In this document: positions 53,737-62,244 of the stretch, in pieces | How positions within the stretch are numbered: the stretch's first letter is position 1 | How the letters are laid out: every line of letters starts with the position of its first letter | From: Sutcliffiella horikoshii | GTDB taxonomy: Bacteria; Bacillota; Bacilli; Bacillales; Bacillaceae_I | Direction of reading: 5' to 3' | DNA: 64,000 bases | NCBI RefSeq assembly: GCF_021991925.1 | Contig: NZ_RXZI01000001.1 | Location: 186,001-250,000, forward strand | Notes under the pieces: generated by a model | Database searches by the model: none | What the model was told of the DNA's origin: nothing | What the model saw: only the letters and a program-made list of their open reading frames with translations | Translations under genes and position numbers: made by a program

Positions 53737-55069
53737 ACTGGATAAACAACTTTTGATATTCCTTCCCGTGACCAAGTGAATAACAAAGCTCCTTCAAATT
53801 ACTATTCAATTTCTCCTTTTCCAATTCATAATAGGTTTCTTCTTTAATGGATTCCAACGTATGTTTTGTATACTTCCAAATGACTTCTTTACGAAAGGTT
53901 GGAGAATGATCAGAAATTATTTTCAAAACATGAATGATGGATGCAATGACGTCAATGTCCACTTTCCCGTATCGCAGTATCGGAGAAAAAGCGATGTCAA
54001 GGTAATCAAAGAAGTCTGGTGTTTTGATGATCACACGGAGATTTCTATTTTTATCATTGAAATAGGGTTGAGGTCCTTGCATCGATGTAAGCTTTGATAA
54101 CAGGGTCCCGAGTTGTTCAATACAATGCACAGCCGTACTTGGATCGTTTATTCCCGAGGAGAGAGCCCTTACCCCGATTTCAGTCACTTTTCTTATTCCG
54201 AATTCCACATCCTCCAACGGGGCCCGGGCGATGGAGACCGTGATCAATGATCGGAATGAATCTTTATCTATTTTATGACCTGATCCCCATACAGAAAGGA
54301 TTGGTGTATGTTCATTGATATAATCCCCTTGCTGCCTCTCCACCCTGACAATACAGTCCGATTCATAGGCTTCTTTCACTAATGCTTCTACATCAACATA
54401 CTGGACATATCCGGGTTCCTTACTCATGATGATCACAGGCTCTTTCGTGGTGATTTCTTGGCTTTCCCAATCATCCCATGGTGCATCATGTATGGAGGCG
54501 TCACTTTCTTCAAATAATTCTTCCATACAATCCATTGTTTCAACCGTAATGTTATGGAGTAGATTGCTGACCTGGATCCAGGTGGTGACATGTTGGATGA
54601 AAAAGACGAATACAATTAAGCAAAGGATGGCAATTGCAACTGCAAAGGAAGGGACAAGAAAAAGCTGCTCTTCTGTCGTCTCTTTTAAAAAAAGAAGCAG
54701 TATGATGCAATAGATAAATCCTGCAGTAAAAATACCAAGCACTCTTTGAGTGGAGTGGTCGGTAATGAAATTCTGCAATGCCCTTGGTGAAAATTCCGAT
54801 AGATAAGTGGTCAATACAACAAGAATGGTAGAGAAGGTAATAGTAGTCATGGTTAACAGAGAAGATGCAATCGAACTGAGAATGGTTTGTGAAAGACTGA
54901 TGTCGGAAAGAAAAATGGAAGGAATTTGACTCTCTGCACCTTGGATGGAAAGAATAAAATTATCAAGAAATAATGTACCTATGGCAAATAGAAATGCCAG
55001 TCCTCCATAAAAAGATGGCAGATACCAAAAGCTTGTTCGCATGCGCAAAAGGGATGCTGATCTTGCCAT
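53735..55069 (-). CDS. DUF2254 family membrane protein
   Basis: A 444-residue membrane protein with four N-terminal helices (residues about 15-165) and a large C-terminal soluble domain. The TITFSTILVVLTTYLSEFSPRAL stretch (within residues 78-100) and the GIRALSSGINDPSTAVHCIEQL-like region (GVRALSSGINDPSTA) are typical of DUF2254. Function unknown. The ATG at 55069 (MARSASLL) has AAGGAAG eight bases upstream; a GTG nine bases earlier overlaps that site. Monocistronic, divergent from the preQ1 riboswitch and queCDEF. Confidence 0.85.
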   Translation of the reverse strand: MARSASLLRMRTSFWYLPSFYGGLAFLFAIGTLFLDNFILSIQGAESQIPSIFLSDISLSQTILSSIASSLLTMTTITFSTILVVLTTYLSEFSPRALQNFITDHSTQRVLGIFTAGFIYCIILLLFLKETTEEQLFLVPSFAVAIAILCLIVFVFFIQHVTTWIQVSNLLHNITVETMDCMEELFEESDASIHDAPWDDWESQEITTKEPVIIMSKEPGYVQYVDVEALVKEAYESDCIVRVERQQGDYINEHTPILSVWGSGHKIDKDSFRSLITVSIARAPLEDVEFGIRKVTEIGVRALSSGINDPSTAVHCIEQLGTLLSKLTSMQGPQPYFNDKNRNLRVIIKTPDFFDYLDIAFSPILRYGKVDIDVIASIIHVLKIISDHSPTFRKEVIWKYTKHTLESIKEETYYELEKEKLNSNLKELCYSLGHGKEYQKLFIQ

Positions 55070-55201
55070 GTATAACACTTCCTTTGTATATTGGGAATTG
55101 TATTGGTTTGCCTCACAAGTAATAGTAGAATCTTTTAAGTAAATATGTTATAGTAACAAAGTTAAATTGAATAAAGTCTTACGTCCACTCGGGGCGTCAG
55201 G

Positions 55202-55280
55202 AGAGGTTCTAGCAAATACCCTCTATAAAAAACTAAGGACAGATACCAAACTATATTCCTTAGGATATAGTTTTTTTATT
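55202..55280 (+). promoter_or_regulatory. PreQ1-I riboswitch of queCDEF
   Basis: AGAGGTTCTAGC, then ACCCTCTATAAAAAACTAAGG, is the compact H-type pseudoknot aptamer for pre-queuosine-1 (55202-55239; AGAGG pairs with CCTCT and the A-rich tail folds back). It is followed by the terminator AAACTATATTCC / GGATATAGTTT with a T7 tail (55248-55280). PreQ1 should lower expression of its own biosynthesis genes. Confidence 0.95.
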
Positions 55281-55372
55281 TTTTCTGATGTTATGCGCTA
55301 GCCTCCATTATTTTTGGTTAGCGTTTTTTGTATGAATGATAGATCCGATATAGGTAAAGGAGTGATGACACG

Positions 55373-56044
55373 ATGAAACAACAGGAAAAAGCAATGGTCG
55401 TGTTCAGTGGTGGTCAAGACAGTACCACATGCCTTATATGGGCAATGAAGGAATTTGATGAAGTGGAGGCTGTCACCTTCCATTACGGGCAGAGACATGA
55501 ATTAGAAATTGAATGTGCTAAAAATATTGCAAAAGTACTTGGTGTAAAACACCGTATCCTCGATATGTCCTTGCTAGGGCAATTGACTCCAAATGCATTA
55601 ACAAGAGAGGATATTGAGATTGAAGAAAAAGAGGGGGAATTGCCAAGTACGTTTGTAGACGGCCGAAACCTTCTATTCCTATCTTTTGCAGCAGTTGCTG
55701 CCAAACAGATAGGAGCCAGACATATTGTGACGGGTGTATGTGAAACAGACTTCAGTGGCTATCCGGACTGTCGGGATGTATTCATCAAGTCGATGAATGT
55801 GACATTGAACCTTTCCATGGACTACCCATTTGTCATCCATACCCCATTGATGTGGTTGAACAAAGAGGAAACATGGAAATTGGCCGATGAACTGGATTCC
55901 TTGAACTTTGTTAGAACGAAAACATTAACCTGTTATAACGGGGTAATTGCTGATGGATGTGGCGAGTGCCCTGCATGTAAACTCAGAAAACGTGGTTTAG
56001 ATGATTACCTTGCCACAAAAAATAAAGGAGTTGTATCCTCATGA
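55373..56044 (+). CDS. queC: 7-cyano-7-deazaguanine synthase QueC
   Basis: A 223-residue ATP-dependent enzyme converting CDG to preQ0. The PP-loop is [16 protein letters not shown] and the zinc site is the C-terminal cysteine cluster [20 protein letters not shown]. It is the first gene of queCDEF, about 90 bases after the riboswitch terminator, and overlaps queD by four bases. Confidence 0.97.
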   Translation: MKQQEKAMVVFSGGQDSTTCLIWAMKEFDEVEAVTFHYGQRHELEIECAKNIAKVLGVKHRILDMSLLGQLTPNALTREDIEIEEKEGELPSTFVDGRNLLFLSFAAVAAKQIGARHIVTGVCETDFSGYPDCRDVFIKSMNVTLNLSMDYPFVIHTPLMWLNKEETWKLADELDSLNFVRTKTLTCYNGVIADGCGECPACKLRKRGLDDYLATKNKGVVSS

Positions 56045-56484
56045 TGCAACAGATTTACCCACAGGTTCAACATGATTATTGTTATGAACTGAATAAAGAT
56101 ATGCATATAGCAGCGGCACATTTTGTCCCGACAGATGCTGCTGGAAAATGCAAGCAAATTCACGGTCATACCTATTACATCAATGTGACGGTTGCGGGGG
56201 ATGAGCTAGATGAAGCAGGTTTCCTTGTCAATTTTCAAGCACTAAAAAAACTATTACATGATAAATTCGACCATACCATCCTGAATGATCATAAAGACGT
56301 CTTCAATGATCAAGACCCGAATTTCTTCCCAACAACGGAAGTGGTTGCGAGAACGATGTGGGAAACAATCGAAAACCATCTGAAGACACTCCCTTCCCAA
56401 CCGACTTGCCTTCAGGTTTTTGTTAGGGAGACACCAACAAGCTATTGCTTGTACCGTCCAAAGAAGGGAAAAAAAAATGAGTAA
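56041..56484 (+). CDS. queD: 6-carboxytetrahydropterin synthase QueD
   Basis: A 147-residue tunnelling-fold enzyme converting dihydroneopterin triphosphate to carboxytetrahydropterin. The zinc histidines are in AAAHFV and [20 protein letters not shown] and [12 protein letters not shown] supply catalytic residues. A catalytic cysteine stands just before the HGH (GKCKQIHGH). Two adjacent ATG codons are possible starts; it overlaps queC and queE. Confidence 0.96.
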   Translation: MMQQIYPQVQHDYCYELNKDMHIAAAHFVPTDAAGKCKQIHGHTYYINVTVAGDELDEAGFLVNFQALKKLLHDKFDHTILNDHKDVFNDQDPNFFPTTEVVARTMWETIENHLKTLPSQPTCLQVFVRETPTSYCLYRPKKGKKNE

Positions 56485-57196
56485 TACCATACCAGTGCTA
56501 GAAATATTCGGACCCACCATTCAAGGGGAAGGAATGGTCATAGGTCAGAAAACGATGTTCGTACGGACAGCAGGTTGTGATTATCGTTGCTCCTGGTGTG
56601 ATTCTGCCTTTACTTGGGATGGAAGTGCAAAAGACGATATTGTAATGATGTCTCCAGAAGAAATCTATAATCAGTTGCGTGAAACTGGTGGAACGGCCTT
56701 TAATCATGTAACCATATCAGGCGGTAATCCAGCCCTTCTGAAGAACATTGGTGAACTTGTTCACATCCTCCATGCTAACGAAATCAAAGTGGCACTTGAA
56801 ACTCAAGGAAGCAAATGGCAGGACTGGCTTCAGTCTATCGACGACCTGACCATTTCCCCGAAGCCTCCGAGCTCAGGCATGATTACCGATTTCAGCATCT
56901 TAGACAACGTTCTGGAAAAAGTCCATGTCCAAAAGGTGTCCTTGAAAGTGGTAGTGTTTGATGAAATAGATTTGGCTTATGCAAAAAAGGTCCACCAAAA
57001 ATATCCAGAAGTGGCTTTTTACGTGCAAGTGGGGAATGAAGACACAACTACAGAAGAAGATGAAAAGCTGGTCAGCGTTTTATTAAATAAATATGAGTGG
57101 TTGATCGACCAGGTGATGAAAGATAACGAAATGAATAACGTCCGCGTATTGCCACAGCTACACACATTGGTTTGGGGCAATAAACGTGGAGTCTAG
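56477..57196 (+). CDS. queE: 7-carboxy-7-deazaguanine synthase QueE (radical SAM)
   Basis: A 239-residue radical SAM enzyme that contracts the pterin ring. The iron-sulfur motif is AGCDYRCSWCDSAFTW (CxxxCxxC), preceded by IFGPTIQGEGMVIGQ. The HVTISGGNPAL and ALETQGSKWQDW segments bind SAM and substrate. The ATG at 56477 overlaps the queD end by eight bases and follows AAGAAGGGA; a longer open frame upstream runs through queD and is discarded. Confidence 0.96.
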   Translation: MSNTIPVLEIFGPTIQGEGMVIGQKTMFVRTAGCDYRCSWCDSAFTWDGSAKDDIVMMSPEEIYNQLRETGGTAFNHVTISGGNPALLKNIGELVHILHANEIKVALETQGSKWQDWLQSIDDLTISPKPPSSGMITDFSILDNVLEKVHVQKVSLKVVVFDEIDLAYAKKVHQKYPEVAFYVQVGNEDTTTEEDEKLVSVLLNKYEWLIDQVMKDNEMNNVRVLPQLHTLVWGNKRGV

Positions 57197-57214
57197 ATAA
57201 AGGAGAGAATGACC

Positions 57215-57712
57215 ATGTCAGGAAGAAAAGATTCAGAACTTGAAGGTGTAACCCTATTAGGGAACCAAGGTACAAATTATTTATTCAACTACTCACCAGA
57301 TGTATTGGAGACATTTGAAAACAAGCATCCAAACAGAGATTATTTCGTCAAATTCAACTGCCCTGAATTTACAAGTCTTTGTCCGAAAACAAACCAACCA
57401 GATTTCGCGACCATTTATATCAGTTATATTCCAGGTAAATTGATGGTGGAGAGCAAATCATTGAAGTTATACTTGTTCAGCTTCCGTAATCACGGCGACT
57501 TCCATGAGGATTGCATGAACATCATCATGAACGATCTCATTAAATTGATGGATCCAAAATATATCGAGGTCTGGGGCAAATTCACTCCACGTGGAGGCAT
57601 CTCGATAGACCCTTACACCAACTATGGGAAACCAGGAACGAAGTATGAAGAGATGGCCGACTACCGACTGATGAATCATGATATGTATCCGGAAAAAATA
57701 GACAACAGATAA
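57215..57712 (+). CDS. queF: NADPH-dependent preQ0 reductase QueF
   Basis: A 165-residue T-fold nitrile reductase converting preQ0 to preQ1, the step before the tRNA exchange. The active cysteine lies in [19 protein letters not shown] with the QueF motif [20 protein letters not shown] following. The ATG at 57215 is preferred over 57209, which almost touches the AAAGGAG site; it gives [11 protein letters not shown], in register with known QueF. It ends the que operon. Confidence 0.97.
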   Translation: MSGRKDSELEGVTLLGNQGTNYLFNYSPDVLETFENKHPNRDYFVKFNCPEFTSLCPKTNQPDFATIYISYIPGKLMVESKSLKLYLFSFRNHGDFHEDCMNIIMNDLIKLMDPKYIEVWGKFTPRGGISIDPYTNYGKPGTKYEEMADYRLMNHDMYPEKIDNR

Positions 57713-57730
57713 TAAAAAAATATAAATGAC

Positions 57731-57783
57731 AAGACTGTAGACAAACTCGGGAGCAAACGAGTCTGCCTTCAGTCTTTTTTATT
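57731..57783 (+). terminator. Terminator after queF
   Basis: Long imperfect stem from AAGACTG to CAGTCTT with an inner ACTCG / CGAGT helix and a T6 tail. Confidence 0.85.
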
Positions 57784-57887
57784 GTTTGGCGATTGAACCG
57801 TTCAATGCCCTTAGGGTACATACAGGAGTACTAAAAAAAGCTTCTTTAAGAAATAATATCAAAAACAACATAGGAGGAGAGCGTTAA

Positions 57888-58901
57888 ATGACTAACCATG
57901 ATACAGAATTCACTTGTGCTGAAACCAGTACATTGTGGACTTTATATTTGAACAACTCTATGTCAGCATGTGTGCTTAGGTATTTTTTGGAATGTGTAGA
58001 AGACAAAGAAATAAGAGAAATGGTCGCAATGGCGTATGATGTGGCTTCCACTAATGAAAACGAATTGAAGTCCGTTTTTTGGAAAGAACAATACCCATTG
58101 CCGATTGGATTTTCGGAAAACGATGTTAACCTTCAGGCACCACGACTATTTTCTGACTCATTTATGTTATCCTACATTCTTCAAATGTCGAAAATAGGGA
58201 TGGTTACATATGGTGCAAGCCTTGGAGCTGTTTCAAAAAAGGATATAAGAAAGCTTTATTCCACTTTTTTGCAGCGAACCGTTGAACTATTCGATGACTC
58301 AACAGAACTATTGTTGAAAAGAGGATTATATACCAAAAAACCATATACCATCATTCCTGAAAAGGCTCAATTTGTAGATGACCAGAAATACTTCAGTGGA
58401 ATAAACCCATTTGTAAATAAAAGAACATTAAACACCATTGAAGTGACACATCTTAGCCTGAATATAGAGACGAATCAGATCGGCATGATGCTATGTACCG
58501 CTTTTTCCCAAACGGGAATACACAAAGAAGTCAGGGAGTTTATGATGAAAGGAAAACAGTTGGCGCACAGTCATATCAAGACTTTTATAGATTTCTTGAT
58601 GAAGGATGACATCCAAGCCCCGATGTCAAGTGACTATTCCATCACAGATTCAAAGATTCCGCCTTTTTCCGATAAACTGATGATGTTCCACAATAGCATG
58701 ATGGTAGCAGCCGGAATTGGGAATTATGCTACAGCAGCTTCCGCAAGCCAAAGGACAGACATTGCAATAAAATATGAAAAGCTTTCTTCTGAATCCGCTT
58801 TGCTCGCAAAAAATGGTGCCGATATCATGGTGAACCATCGATGGATGGAGAAACCACCGGCAACTGCGGATCGAAATGAACTGTCAAAAAAGCGGGAATA
58901 G
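57888..58901 (+). CDS. DUF3231 family protein (duplicated ferritin-like)
   Basis: A 337-residue all-helical soluble protein with two similar halves. The first begins ETSTLWTLYLNNSMSACVLR and the second IEVTHLSLNIETNQIGMML; each contains a central YFLECVED- or AFSQTGIH-type helix pair. This is the DUF3231 pattern, common in spore-forming Bacillus, related in fold to ferritin/coat-associated four-helix bundles. Function unknown; a spore role is often assumed but not shown here. Ribosome site TAGGAGGAG. Monocistronic. Confidence 0.85.
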   Translation: MTNHDTEFTCAETSTLWTLYLNNSMSACVLRYFLECVEDKEIREMVAMAYDVASTNENELKSVFWKEQYPLPIGFSENDVNLQAPRLFSDSFMLSYILQMSKIGMVTYGASLGAVSKKDIRKLYSTFLQRTVELFDDSTELLLKRGLYTKKPYTIIPEKAQFVDDQKYFSGINPFVNKRTLNTIEVTHLSLNIETNQIGMMLCTAFSQTGIHKEVREFMMKGKQLAHSHIKTFIDFLMKDDIQAPMSSDYSITDSKIPPFSDKLMMFHNSMMVAAGIGNYATAASASQRTDIAIKYEKLSSESALLAKNGADIMVNHRWMEKPPATADRNELSKKRE

Positions 58902-58960
58902 TTGTAGAAAACGCATGGATTTGGTATAAAGGTAGTAACAAAGGCAGAGGAGAACCTACG

Positions 58961-59629
58961 ATGAACCTTAAAAAAAGTGCTTTAATAATTGGAGCAACTG
59001 GCCTGGTGGGAGCACAATTGAAGAAAGAGATTTTGCAAAATTCAGATTACGATAAGCTCACCATCATAGTCAGAAATCAAAAAGAAGAGGAACACCAAAA
59101 ATTGACCGAGGTGAAAGCCGATTTTGCCAGTCTTTGCGACTATAAGCAGTATTTTCACGTGGATGATCTCTATATCTGCCTAGGGACAACAAGGAGAAAA
59201 GCAGGCTCCAAAGAGAATTTCCGTAAAGTTGATCATGATTATGTAGTAGAGGCCGCCAAACTTGCCAAGGAGTGTGGAGTCAAGAGGATAGCGATTGTTT
59301 CAGCTATTGGGGCTGATCCTAATTCCAGATTCTTTTACAACCAGGTAAAAGGCGAGATGGAAAATGCGGTCGCTAATATTGGAATTCCGTCGACCTACTT
59401 TTTCAGGCCATCCTTACTCCTAGGAAACAGAAAGGAATTCCGATTAGGGGAGAAAATTGGGGAAGTATTAGGGAGTGCAATGAAGCCTTTTCTAAGAGGG
59501 AAGCTGGAGAGGTACAGATCTGTACAAGGCAAGGAAGTTGCCAAGGCTATGATTAAGTTTTTGAAAAATGGCAGAAACGGTGTTCATGTGGTAGAGTCGG
59601 ACCTTATTGCAAAAATAGGGAAACTCTAA
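58961..59629 (+). CDS. Atypical SDR oxidoreductase (TIP30/YtfG-like)
   Basis: A 222-residue NAD(P)-binding protein. The Rossmann motif is ALIIGATGLVGAQLKKEI. CLGTTRRKAGSKENFRKVDHDYV and IAIVSAIGADPNSRFFYNQVKGEME (Tyr-x-x-x-Lys as YNQVK) mark the HTATIP2-like atypical SDR group. Substrate unknown. RBS GCAGAGGAG. It starts about 60 bases after the DUF3231 gene. Confidence 0.85.
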   Translation: MNLKKSALIIGATGLVGAQLKKEILQNSDYDKLTIIVRNQKEEEHQKLTEVKADFASLCDYKQYFHVDDLYICLGTTRRKAGSKENFRKVDHDYVVEAAKLAKECGVKRIAIVSAIGADPNSRFFYNQVKGEMENAVANIGIPSTYFFRPSLLLGNRKEFRLGEKIGEVLGSAMKPFLRGKLERYRSVQGKEVAKAMIKFLKNGRNGVHVVESDLIAKIGKL

Positions 59630-59727
59630 ACAGATCCTTCCGTTACATGCACTAAAACTTTCAGAGGAGTTTTCGTTTTCATTTCAACAAAGCAGGGAAT
59701 AAGTATAAAAAAACAGGAGTGTCCTCT

Positions 59728-60042
59728 ATGAGCCAAACGAAAGAGTTTCGAAGAATTCGTAAATCTGGCCATTTAACCATTCCCAAGTCAATTCGTGAAC
59801 AACTGCAAATTTCCGATGGCGATGTATTAATGATCATGGAACAACCTTTAGGTTTAGTCATGAAACCAATTAATGAAGAGCATATTTATAATGAATCCAT
59901 TGTTTCCAACAACGGGAAGGTTAATATTCCCATTGAAATCAGGCGCAACTTGAACATAAGTGAGGAAACGCATTTTTCCGTCAAGCTGGATAAGGAAAGG
60001 GCAGCTGTCATACTGGAAATTTTAGAAGAGGAAATCGGCTAG
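59728..60042 (+). CDS. AbrB/SpoVT-type DNA-binding protein with two swapped-hairpin domains
   Basis: A 104-residue protein with two SpoVT/AbrB-like beta modules: FRRIRKSGHLTIPKSIREQL (residues about 8-50) and ESIVSNNGKVNIPIEIRRNL (about 57-100). Canonical AbrB has one such module and forms dimers; two in one chain suggest a pseudo-dimer. It may be a transition-state regulator or an antitoxin-like DNA-binding protein, but no toxin gene is adjacent. The ATG at 59728 has AGGAG nine bases upstream; a GTG at 59719 overlaps it. Confidence 0.8.
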   Translation: MSQTKEFRRIRKSGHLTIPKSIREQLQISDGDVLMIMEQPLGLVMKPINEEHIYNESIVSNNGKVNIPIEIRRNLNISEETHFSVKLDKERAAVILEILEEEIG

Positions 60043-60048
60043 AAACAG

Positions 60049-60089
60049 AAAAAGGCCTCCCTAGGATATATCACTGGGGAGTCCTTTTT
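60049..60089. terminator. Terminator after the AbrB-like gene
   Basis: AAAAAGG-x-CTCCC / GGGAG-x-CCTTTTT stem with one internal mismatch; T5 on the plus strand and matching A5 on the other. Confidence 0.8.
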
Positions 60090-60127
60090 ATATGGTTGAG
60101 ATATCAAAAACCAGTTCCAAATATCTC

Positions 60128-60310
60128 TTACAAACCTTTTACAATCTTATAATTCTTATGGTTTACTACAGTACGTTGTTCTAGTTCCAGGTCACGATAA
60201 TTGTTCATATAGGTCAAGTCGACGATAACAGAGTTCTCATTTACTTTTTCTACTACCCCTTGAAGACCTTCGCGAAATTCTATGATATTTCCCACTTCCG
60301 CTTTTTTCAA
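60128..60310 (-). CDS. ykvS: YkvS family protein (DUF2187)
   Basis: A 60-residue small beta-barrel-like protein: AEVGNIIEFREGLQGVVEKV, ENSVIVDLTYM, RTVVNHKNYKIVKGL. It is close to B. subtilis YkvS, DUF2187 family, KOW-like fold, function unknown. GGGGGAGA stands upstream of the ATG on the minus strand. Confidence 0.9.
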   Translation of the reverse strand: MKKAEVGNIIEFREGLQGVVEKVNENSVIVDLTYMNNYRDLELEQRTVVNHKNYKIVKGL

Positions 60311-60691
60311 CTAAATCTCCCCCTAAATAAATGGTTTCACCGACAACAGATAAAAGGGCTGTCTGGTTTTTTTATTTTTGTGAAATAGTGGATAAAAAAG
60401 TGTTACATACAGTTTGCATTATTTTCTTCATCACGTAAATAGTTTCTATGTATTTTATCTAAATTTTCTTTTAATTCCGTTACACTTTGTAAGATGTCAC
60501 CGAATTGCTGAGGGGAGCATATAGATAAGTAGGGCTATTAAATGCCCCATTCATTTTATTCCTTATCCCCCATGGAATCCCTTCTGTTTATCAGAAGGGT
60601 TTTTTATTGCAGTTTCCACGGATGCGTTCTATGTTCAGTTTGGACGATTGATGGTAAAATGAATGATGGCAATATTGATAATGGAGTGATG
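60311..60691. other. Intergenic region with a terminator and a coding-like remnant
   Basis: About 380 bases. A strong terminator CCCTTCTG-TTTAT-CAGAAGGG plus T6 lies at 60579-60606 on the plus strand, though no upstream gene on that strand is recognised, so a short RNA from about 60420 is possible. On the minus strand 60403-60534 is an open frame ending at 60403 whose C-terminal part (e.g. SVTELKENLDKIHRNYLRDE) looks coding, but it has no ATG, GTG or TTG start. Confidence 0.45.
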
Positions 60692-60889
60692 ATGGTGAAT
60701 GAGGCGTTAGCTACAGAGATATTGGACAAGCTCAAAAATCGTGAATTACATGAATATAAGATTCAAAAAGAGGAGTTTATGATATTCAGGAAAGTACTGG
60801 TTGCTAGGGAGGATTTCAAACATTACCGAGGAATTGCTAAGCATAAAGGTGAAGTGGTTTATCAATATATGCAGGAGGCAAGAAGTTAA
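60692..60889 (+). CDS. Small hypothetical protein (about 65 aa)
   Basis: A 65-residue basic helical protein (NEALATEILDKLKNRELHEY ... FKHYRGIAKHKGEVVYQYMQ). The start is uncertain: ATG at 60689, ATG at 60692 and GTG at 60695 all follow GGAG within 2-8 bases, and the middle or last best fits the spacing. The longer open frame upstream crosses a strong terminator and is rejected. No family recognised. A GTAGCGGGG / CCCTCGCTAC hairpin at 60894-60922 separates it from the convergent sigma-factor gene. Confidence 0.6.
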   Translation: MVNEALATEILDKLKNRELHEYKIQKEEFMIFRKVLVAREDFKHYRGIAKHKGEVVYQYMQEARS

Positions 60890-60928
60890 ACAAGTAGCGG
60901 GGGCGCGATGAACCCTCGCTACATGTGA

Positions 60929-61405
60929 TCATGATGTGTGATACTCCTTTCTTAACTTTTTCAATGCTTCTCCTCGCCATGATTTGACGGCACTTATGGA
61001 AACCTCCTCTTGCATGGCAATTTCCTCTAATTTTTTTCCGTTCCCTATAAATTCAATAAGCCATATTTTCTGCTTTTCCGTAAGTAGCCGTGTATATTTC
61101 TCCAATTGCTCCAATTCGCAGTAGGAAATTTCGCTTGGCTGCTCTGGAAAATGTTCGACAAAAGCATGGGTTTCAACCCATTTCATTTCTTTTTTTAGAT
61201 GGTTAAGCAATTTTCCCCTAATGGATGAATAAGCATAAGAAGTAAATGAACCTTTCCTATGATCCGTAGTCTGTAAGGTTTCCCAAAGAATGATAGTGGC
61301 TTCATGAAAATAACGATCTTTATCTTTATAGATATTCAATGAGTTAATGATATGGTGTATCATGGGAGTATACTTGTTTAGTACCTCTTCAAAAGTTGAT
61401 TCCAT
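60929..61405 (-). CDS. Sigma-70 family RNA polymerase sigma factor (orphan)
   Basis: A 158-residue short sigma factor. Region 2 spans about residues 5-75 (HHIINSLNIYKDKDRYFHEA, SFTSYAYSSIRGKLLNHLKKE). Region 4 with its helix-turn-helix is about residues 100-155 (LTEKQKIWLIEF, LEEIAMQEEVSISAVKSWRG). There is no anti-sigma gene on either side. The start ATG at 61405 has AAGGA seven bases upstream. It resembles the ECF-like sigma-70 family proteins found singly in Bacillus genomes; target promoters are unknown. Confidence 0.85.
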   Translation of the reverse strand: MESTFEEVLNKYTPMIHHIINSLNIYKDKDRYFHEATIILWETLQTTDHRKGSFTSYAYSSIRGKLLNHLKKEMKWVETHAFVEHFPEQPSEISYCELEQLEKYTRLLTEKQKIWLIEFIGNGKKLEEIAMQEEVSISAVKSWRGEALKKLRKEYHTS

Positions 61406-61475
61406 TTATTTTTCCTTGCGAAAAGCTAGCTCTTCTTTATTCCCGGTAAGATAAATATAGTCAATGCTTCATAAG

Positions 61476-61504
61476 TTGACATGTATGAATACGGGGCATA
61501 AACT
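61476..61504 (+). promoter_or_regulatory. Candidate sigma-A promoter of the YolD-like gene
   Basis: TTGACA (61476-61481), 17-base spacer, TAAACT (61499-61504), about 100 bases upstream of the ATG. Confidence 0.5.
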
Positions 61505-61608
61505 GTGACATAGAAGGGTCGTATGGAGGATAAAACTATCTATTATAAAGAGTATGGAGGTTACCTGTAGGGAAATATCGACGATAATGATAAAAAGGGG
61601 TAATTGCC

Positions 61609-61935
61609 ATGGAGCATAAAAAAGAAGATAAATTAGCGAACCAATCCATGTATCTATGGAAAGATGACGCTGATCGCACGGTTCAAGGGTTTTTATTGTA
61701 TCCTGAGAATATACCGGATATACAATATATAAAGAAATTATTGCGCCACATGTATATGGCAAAAGAAGTATTTAAAATGTCCATCTGGTTCGAAGGTGAT
61801 GTGATCCAGATTACCGGAAGAATTCAATCCTTCCGCTATAAGGCGAATAAGCTTACCATAAAAGATACGGATAAGAATGTTTATCATATTCGTATCTTTG
61901 ATGTGGTGGAGATAATAAGACGACCACAAAAGTAA
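61609..61935 (+). CDS. YolD-like family protein
   Basis: A 108-residue protein. The C-terminal half (FKMSIWFEGDVIQITGRIQS, NKLTIKDTDKNVYHIRIFDVVEI) has the YolD-like beta-barrel pattern, found in Bacillus proteins often linked to Y-family polymerases (uvrX/yqjW). No polymerase is adjacent here. RBS AAAGGGG. The stop codon is part of the terminator. Confidence 0.75.
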   Translation: MEHKKEDKLANQSMYLWKDDADRTVQGFLLYPENIPDIQYIKKLLRHMYMAKEVFKMSIWFEGDVIQITGRIQSFRYKANKLTIKDTDKNVYHIRIFDVVEIIRRPQK

Positions 61936-61961
61936 GAGTCCTAATCGGGCTCTTTTTTTTG
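61935..61961 (+). terminator. Terminator after the YolD-like gene
   Basis: AGAGTCC / GGGCTCT stem (one T-G pair) followed by T8. Confidence 0.85.
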
Positions 61962-62244
61962 TTTATGAAGACTCTTTTCTGATATTGTTGCAGTTTACAA
62001 ATAAAAAGTCGACCATTGGACATTACATTGCTTACATCCCCGTGTAGTAATGTGGTACCACAGGGAAAAGAGCGCGACGGTAATGAATATAAATGTTGAA
62101 TCAAAATCGAAAGAAAGCAAAGTTTGCGAAAATAGCCTTTAGTCATATTCACGTCTAGGAACATTTGGTATATAAACCAACTTTATAGGAAAAATAAGTG
62201 AAGGATTTTTATAGAATCACATGAACAGAGGGGAGGGAAGCATA
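61962..62244 (+). other. Leader region of the germination operon
   Basis: About 280 bases without a gene. A perfect 12-bp palindrome TGTGGTACCACA lies at 62051-62062. A forespore-type promoter was sought; CATATTC at about 62142 is one base off CATATTA, but no good -35 is present at the right distance. Confidence 0.35.

Noticed and set aside
59728-60042. MazE-like antitoxin of a toxin-antitoxin pair
   Set aside because: A MazF- or VapC-like toxin gene is not adjacent; a terminator follows at once and the next gene is ykvS.
60542-60691. Upstream extension of the 65-aa gene at 60692 to an ATG at 60542
   Set aside because: The extension is read through a strong Rho-independent terminator, its codons look non-coding, and a better ribosome site lies at 60683.
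62040-62085. Possible T-box leader around TGTGGTACCACA upstream of the germination operon
   Set aside because: The GGTACCAC core is a perfect palindrome rather than a T-box TGGNACCGCG antiterminator. There is no specifier loop or terminator, and the downstream gene is not tRNA- or amino-acid-related.
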